DNA of 8,530 bases from Porticoccaceae bacterium (lineage in GTDB: Bacteria; Pseudomonadota; Gammaproteobacteria; Pseudomonadales; Porticoccaceae), in the NCBI GenBank assembly GCA_017858295.1, contig JAFMBU010000066.1, forward strand, positions 1-8,530. Direction: 5' to 3'. Shown in pieces: positions 6,736-8,530 of this stretch. A program made the translations under genes and the position numbers. The notes below the pieces were generated by a model. It saw only the letters and a list, made by a program, of their open reading frames with translations, ran no database searches and was not told the origin of the DNA. Position 1 is the stretch's first letter. Every line of letters begins with the position of its first letter.

Positions 6736-7488
6736 CTAAGACTTACCGCTGATCTTCTTGATCATCGCTGCAATAGAGTCCCGGGCGTAGGGTTGGTTGA
6801 TCGACCAAACCTGCGCCGCGGTTTCAATCTCCAACATCTCCTTGTGACTATTCGTGCCCCCTGCTGTGCGCAAAGTCTGTTTGGTACGCAACAACAGTTC
6901 TTTCGGCAAGTCGCGAATATTCGCGGTAAATTCAAAGGCCTCGGCAACCAACTCCTCATCGGCGACACATTTCCAGGCCAAGCCTTTTTCAACCGCCTCG
7001 CGACCATTTAAGGATTGCGAAAAAAGTAACATACCCGCCGCCGTGTTCCAGTTAACCAACTGTCGCAACATCCAAGTATTACCACCGCCAGGGTGCAGGC
7101 CCAGGCCAAAGAAGCGCGGTTCAAAACGCGCGCTCTCAGTGACAATACGCACATCGCAACCCACAGCCATATTAAAGCCCGCGCCAACAGCTGCGCCATT
7201 TACCGCGGCTATGGTGGGTAATTTACAGTTGGCGATGCTTAAGAAGCCGCTATAAATCGACTCAAGGATCTCTTGATCGGGAATCAGATCACTCAGCTGA
7301 CCGCCAGCACAGAAAGCGCGACCACTGCCGGTGACGATTAGGGCCTTAACCTCAGGATGCTCTTCCGCCTCTTTGACATAGCGAACAATCTCCGCGCAGA
7401 CTTCAAGGGTCAGCATATTGCGTTTATCGGGATTATTGAGCGTAAGCAATGCCGCGTTATCGCGAATTTCAAACAACACCTGTGACAT
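6736..7488 (-). CDS. Enoyl-CoA hydratase/isomerase (crotonase-fold) family protein lacking both canonical catalytic glutamates
   Basis: At 250 residues this is a single-domain crotonase-superfamily protein, presumably binding an acyl-CoA in the cytoplasm. The fold markers are clear: NNPDKRNML (18-26), oxyanion-hole FCAGGQLSDL (59-68) and GAAVGAGFNMAVGCD (98-112), then FEPRFFGLGLHPGGG (122-136). At the two sites that carry the hydratase glutamates (Glu144 and Glu164 of rat mitochondrial hydratase), my by-eye alignment puts Asn106 and Phe126. Hydration of a 2-enoyl-CoA by the usual mechanism is therefore doubtful; isomerase, thioesterase-like, C-C cleavage or non-catalytic acyl-CoA binding are alternatives. 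GAGA lies 8 nt before the ATG. The gene converges on folD, with only 33 nt between stop codons and no strong terminator hairpin, and it diverges from the phosphodiesterase gene. No co-directional partner is adjacent, so the pathway is unknown. Confidence 0.88.
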   Translation of the reverse strand: MSQVLFEIRDNAALLTLNNPDKRNMLTLEVCAEIVRYVKEAEEHPEVKALIVTGSGRAFCAGGQLSDLIPDQEILESIYSGFLSIANCKLPTIAAVNGAAVGAGFNMAVGCDVRIVTESARFEPRFFGLGLHPGGGNTWMLRQLVNWNTAAGMLLFSQSLNGREAVEKGLAWKCVADEELVAEAFEFTANIRDLPKELLLRTKQTLRTAGGTNSHKEMLEIETAAQVWSINQPYARDSIAAMIKKISGKS

Positions 7489-7570
7489 AGGATAAGTCTC
7501 TTTAAGGGCTAAAACGCAAGGATAGCACTACAATGCTTCTATGGTGCAATGACATACCGTATAGTCTCGC

Positions 7571-7615
7571 GAATACTGGGAATACAAAATCCCTTGGCAA
7601 TGGAATACTATTTTG
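7571..7615. repeat. Three GAATAC direct repeats and a CAAAAT/ATTTTG inverted repeat before the phosphodiesterase start
   Basis: GAATAC occurs at 7571-7576, 7580-7585 and 7603-7608, the last two preceded by G. CAAAAT (7585-7590) and ATTTTG (7610-7615) form a perfect 6-bp inverted repeat. Its right arm contains the TTG start codon, and its 19-nt loop holds the GGAA ribosome-binding site. This could be an operator or a weak translational control element, or chance in a short AT-rich leader. No convincing promoter hexamer pair was found in the 124-nt divergent gap for either direction. Confidence 0.3.
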
Positions 7616-8377
7616 ACGCTGCAAAACAGACCCTATCACTACTCCGCCGAGTGCCTTGTGGCTCATCGTGGCCTACAAGCTGGATACCCAGAAAACACTG
7701 CATTGTCAGTGCAAAAAGCGATTGAAGCCGGAGCTCTGTATGTGGAAATTGATATTCAGCTGAGCCTCGACAGACAGCCAATGGTCTACCACGATATCAG
7801 TCTTAAGCGTGTCAGCGGTCAAAACGCCATGATCTCATCGCTAACCTGCAGTGAACTAGTGGCACTGCCCGCCTATGAACCTGAACGTCTTGGCAACCAG
7901 TTTATCGACGAAACCATTTCATCATTGGCCGCGGTGGTAGAAATCATTCTCAGCCATCCCCAGGTCACCTTGTTTGTCGAGCTAAAAGAAGAATCCATCG
8001 CCGAATTTGGCGCCCAGACAATGCTAGAGAATGTCTGCCAAGTACTTCAGCCAATCCGTGATCGCGCCGTATTAATTAGTTTTGACTACCAAATTATTGC
8101 CAGCGCCAAGGCCAATGGCTGGCCACAGGTTGGGCCAGTGCTGCTGGAGTGGAGCCATATTTACAGCGCCGAAATACAAGCTATAGCTGGCGACTATACG
8201 TTTGTTGACTACAAGATTATTCCCGAGACGGAAACCCTAGATAAACTAACCAGCAAGCTCGTCGCCTACGAAGTGGGCACTGGGCAACTCGCAAATAAAC
8301 TGGCAGAGCGCGGTGTTGCCATGTTTGAAACCTTTGATATTGCCAGCCTGCTCAATGACCGGGACCAGAATGAATAA
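7613..8377 (+). CDS. Glycerophosphodiester phosphodiesterase, cytoplasmic type (UgpQ-like)
   Basis: A 254-residue GDPD-family TIM-barrel enzyme, hydrolysing glycerophosphodiesters (such as glycerophosphocholine or glycerophosphoethanolamine) to glycerol-3-phosphate and an alcohol. The active-site set is present: H18 and R19 in AHRG, E27 and N28 in PENT, metal ligands E45 and D47 in VEIDIQLS, H60 in YHD, and the VELK strand (122-125). No signal peptide or membrane segment is seen, and the length matches cytoplasmic UgpQ (about 247) rather than the longer periplasmic GlpQ. The start is TTG: GGAA lies 7 nt upstream, no in-frame ATG or GTG precedes it nearby, and the AHRG motif comes soon after. 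The stop overlaps the next gene's ATG by 8 bp, so translation is probably coupled. With that neighbour it forms a path from lipid-derived diesters to dihydroxyacetone phosphate. Confidence 0.92.
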   Translation: MTLQNRPYHYSAECLVAHRGLQAGYPENTALSVQKAIEAGALYVEIDIQLSLDRQPMVYHDISLKRVSGQNAMISSLTCSELVALPAYEPERLGNQFIDETISSLAAVVEIILSHPQVTLFVELKEESIAEFGAQTMLENVCQVLQPIRDRAVLISFDYQIIASAKANGWPQVGPVLLEWSHIYSAEIQAIAGDYTFVDYKIIPETETLDKLTSKLVAYEVGTGQLANKLAERGVAMFETFDIASLLNDRDQNE

Positions 8378-8530
8378 CCCTAACTCCGATCTTGAGCCAA
8401 AAACCTACGATCTCTGTGTTATCGGCGGCGGTATTCAAGGCGCCGGAGTAGCTCAGGCGGCAGCAGTCAGCGGTCTTTCAGTTGCTCTGATTGAGAAGAG
8501 CGACTGGGGCGCAGGCACATCCTCCAAGTC
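8370..8530 (+). CDS. glpD: Glycerol-3-phosphate dehydrogenase (FAD-dependent), N-terminal part (cut by window edge)
   Basis: An ATG at 8370, inside the last codons of the phosphodiesterase gene, opens a frame of 53 codons to the window edge. Residues 14-27 carry the FAD-binding Rossmann signature DLCVIGGGIQGAGV (GxGxxG type), and a second strand ends in LIEKSDW followed by GTSSKS. In GlpD enzymes the TSS motif is followed by KLIHGG, beyond the edge here. GGGA 5 nt before the ATG serves as ribosome-binding site. Family knowledge: it oxidises glycerol-3-phosphate to dihydroxyacetone phosphate at the inner membrane, passing electrons to quinone. Pairing with the upstream phosphodiesterase, which makes glycerol-3-phosphate, supports the call. 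With about a tenth of the protein visible, another DAO-family flavoprotein cannot be fully excluded. Confidence 0.82.
   Translation, partial: MNNPNSDLEPKTYDLCVIGGGIQGAGVAQAAAVSGLSVALIEKSDWGAGTSSK

Overview
The window reads as an ordinary chromosomal stretch of a gammaproteobacterium, most likely a marine heterotroph. The evidence is a FadB start close to the Pseudomonas/E. coli fatty-acid oxidation alpha subunit, a full-length Tex very similar to the enterobacterial and pseudomonad protein, three tRNA genes with encoded CCA ends, and dense gene packing at moderate GC. I see no phage, IS element, CRISPR array or obvious defence or secondary-metabolite island.

Layout, left to right. (1) 1-527, minus: the N-terminal 175 codons of fadB, cut by the left edge, with a candidate promoter just upstream. 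(2) 642-2036, plus: a solitary PLP-dependent group II (aromatic-amino-acid-type) decarboxylase of unknown substrate. (3) 2020-2676, minus: a SAM methyltransferase with an N-terminal four-cysteine zinc-ribbon-like element; its 3' end overlaps the decarboxylase 3' end by 17 bp. (4) 2821-5193, plus: tex. (5) 5323-5687: a strong sigma-70-type promoter followed by tRNA-Pro(TGG), tRNA-Arg(TCT) and tRNA-His(GTG). (6) 5848-6702, plus: folD. (7) 6736-7488, minus: an enoyl-CoA hydratase/isomerase-fold protein that lacks both canonical catalytic glutamates. (8) 7613-8377, plus: a cytoplasmic-type glycerophosphodiester phosphodiesterase with a TTG start, overlapping by 8 bp the start of (9) a glycerol-3-phosphate dehydrogenase (glpD-like) that runs off the right edge.

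Functional links: the phosphodiesterase and GlpD-like pair form a translationally coupled route from glycerophosphodiesters (phospholipid head-group breakdown) to glycerol-3-phosphate and then dihydroxyacetone phosphate. FadB and the crotonase-fold protein both point to acyl-CoA metabolism but are far apart and not co-transcribed. Tex, the tRNAs and folD are housekeeping. No gene-free stretch exceeds 300 bases. The points most worth a second look are the crotonase homologue without catalytic glutamates, the FolD whose sequence looks unlike the usual gammaproteobacterial type, the orphan decarboxylase, and a cluster of GAATAC repeats in front of the TTG-started phosphodiesterase gene. I found no convincing undescribed system.
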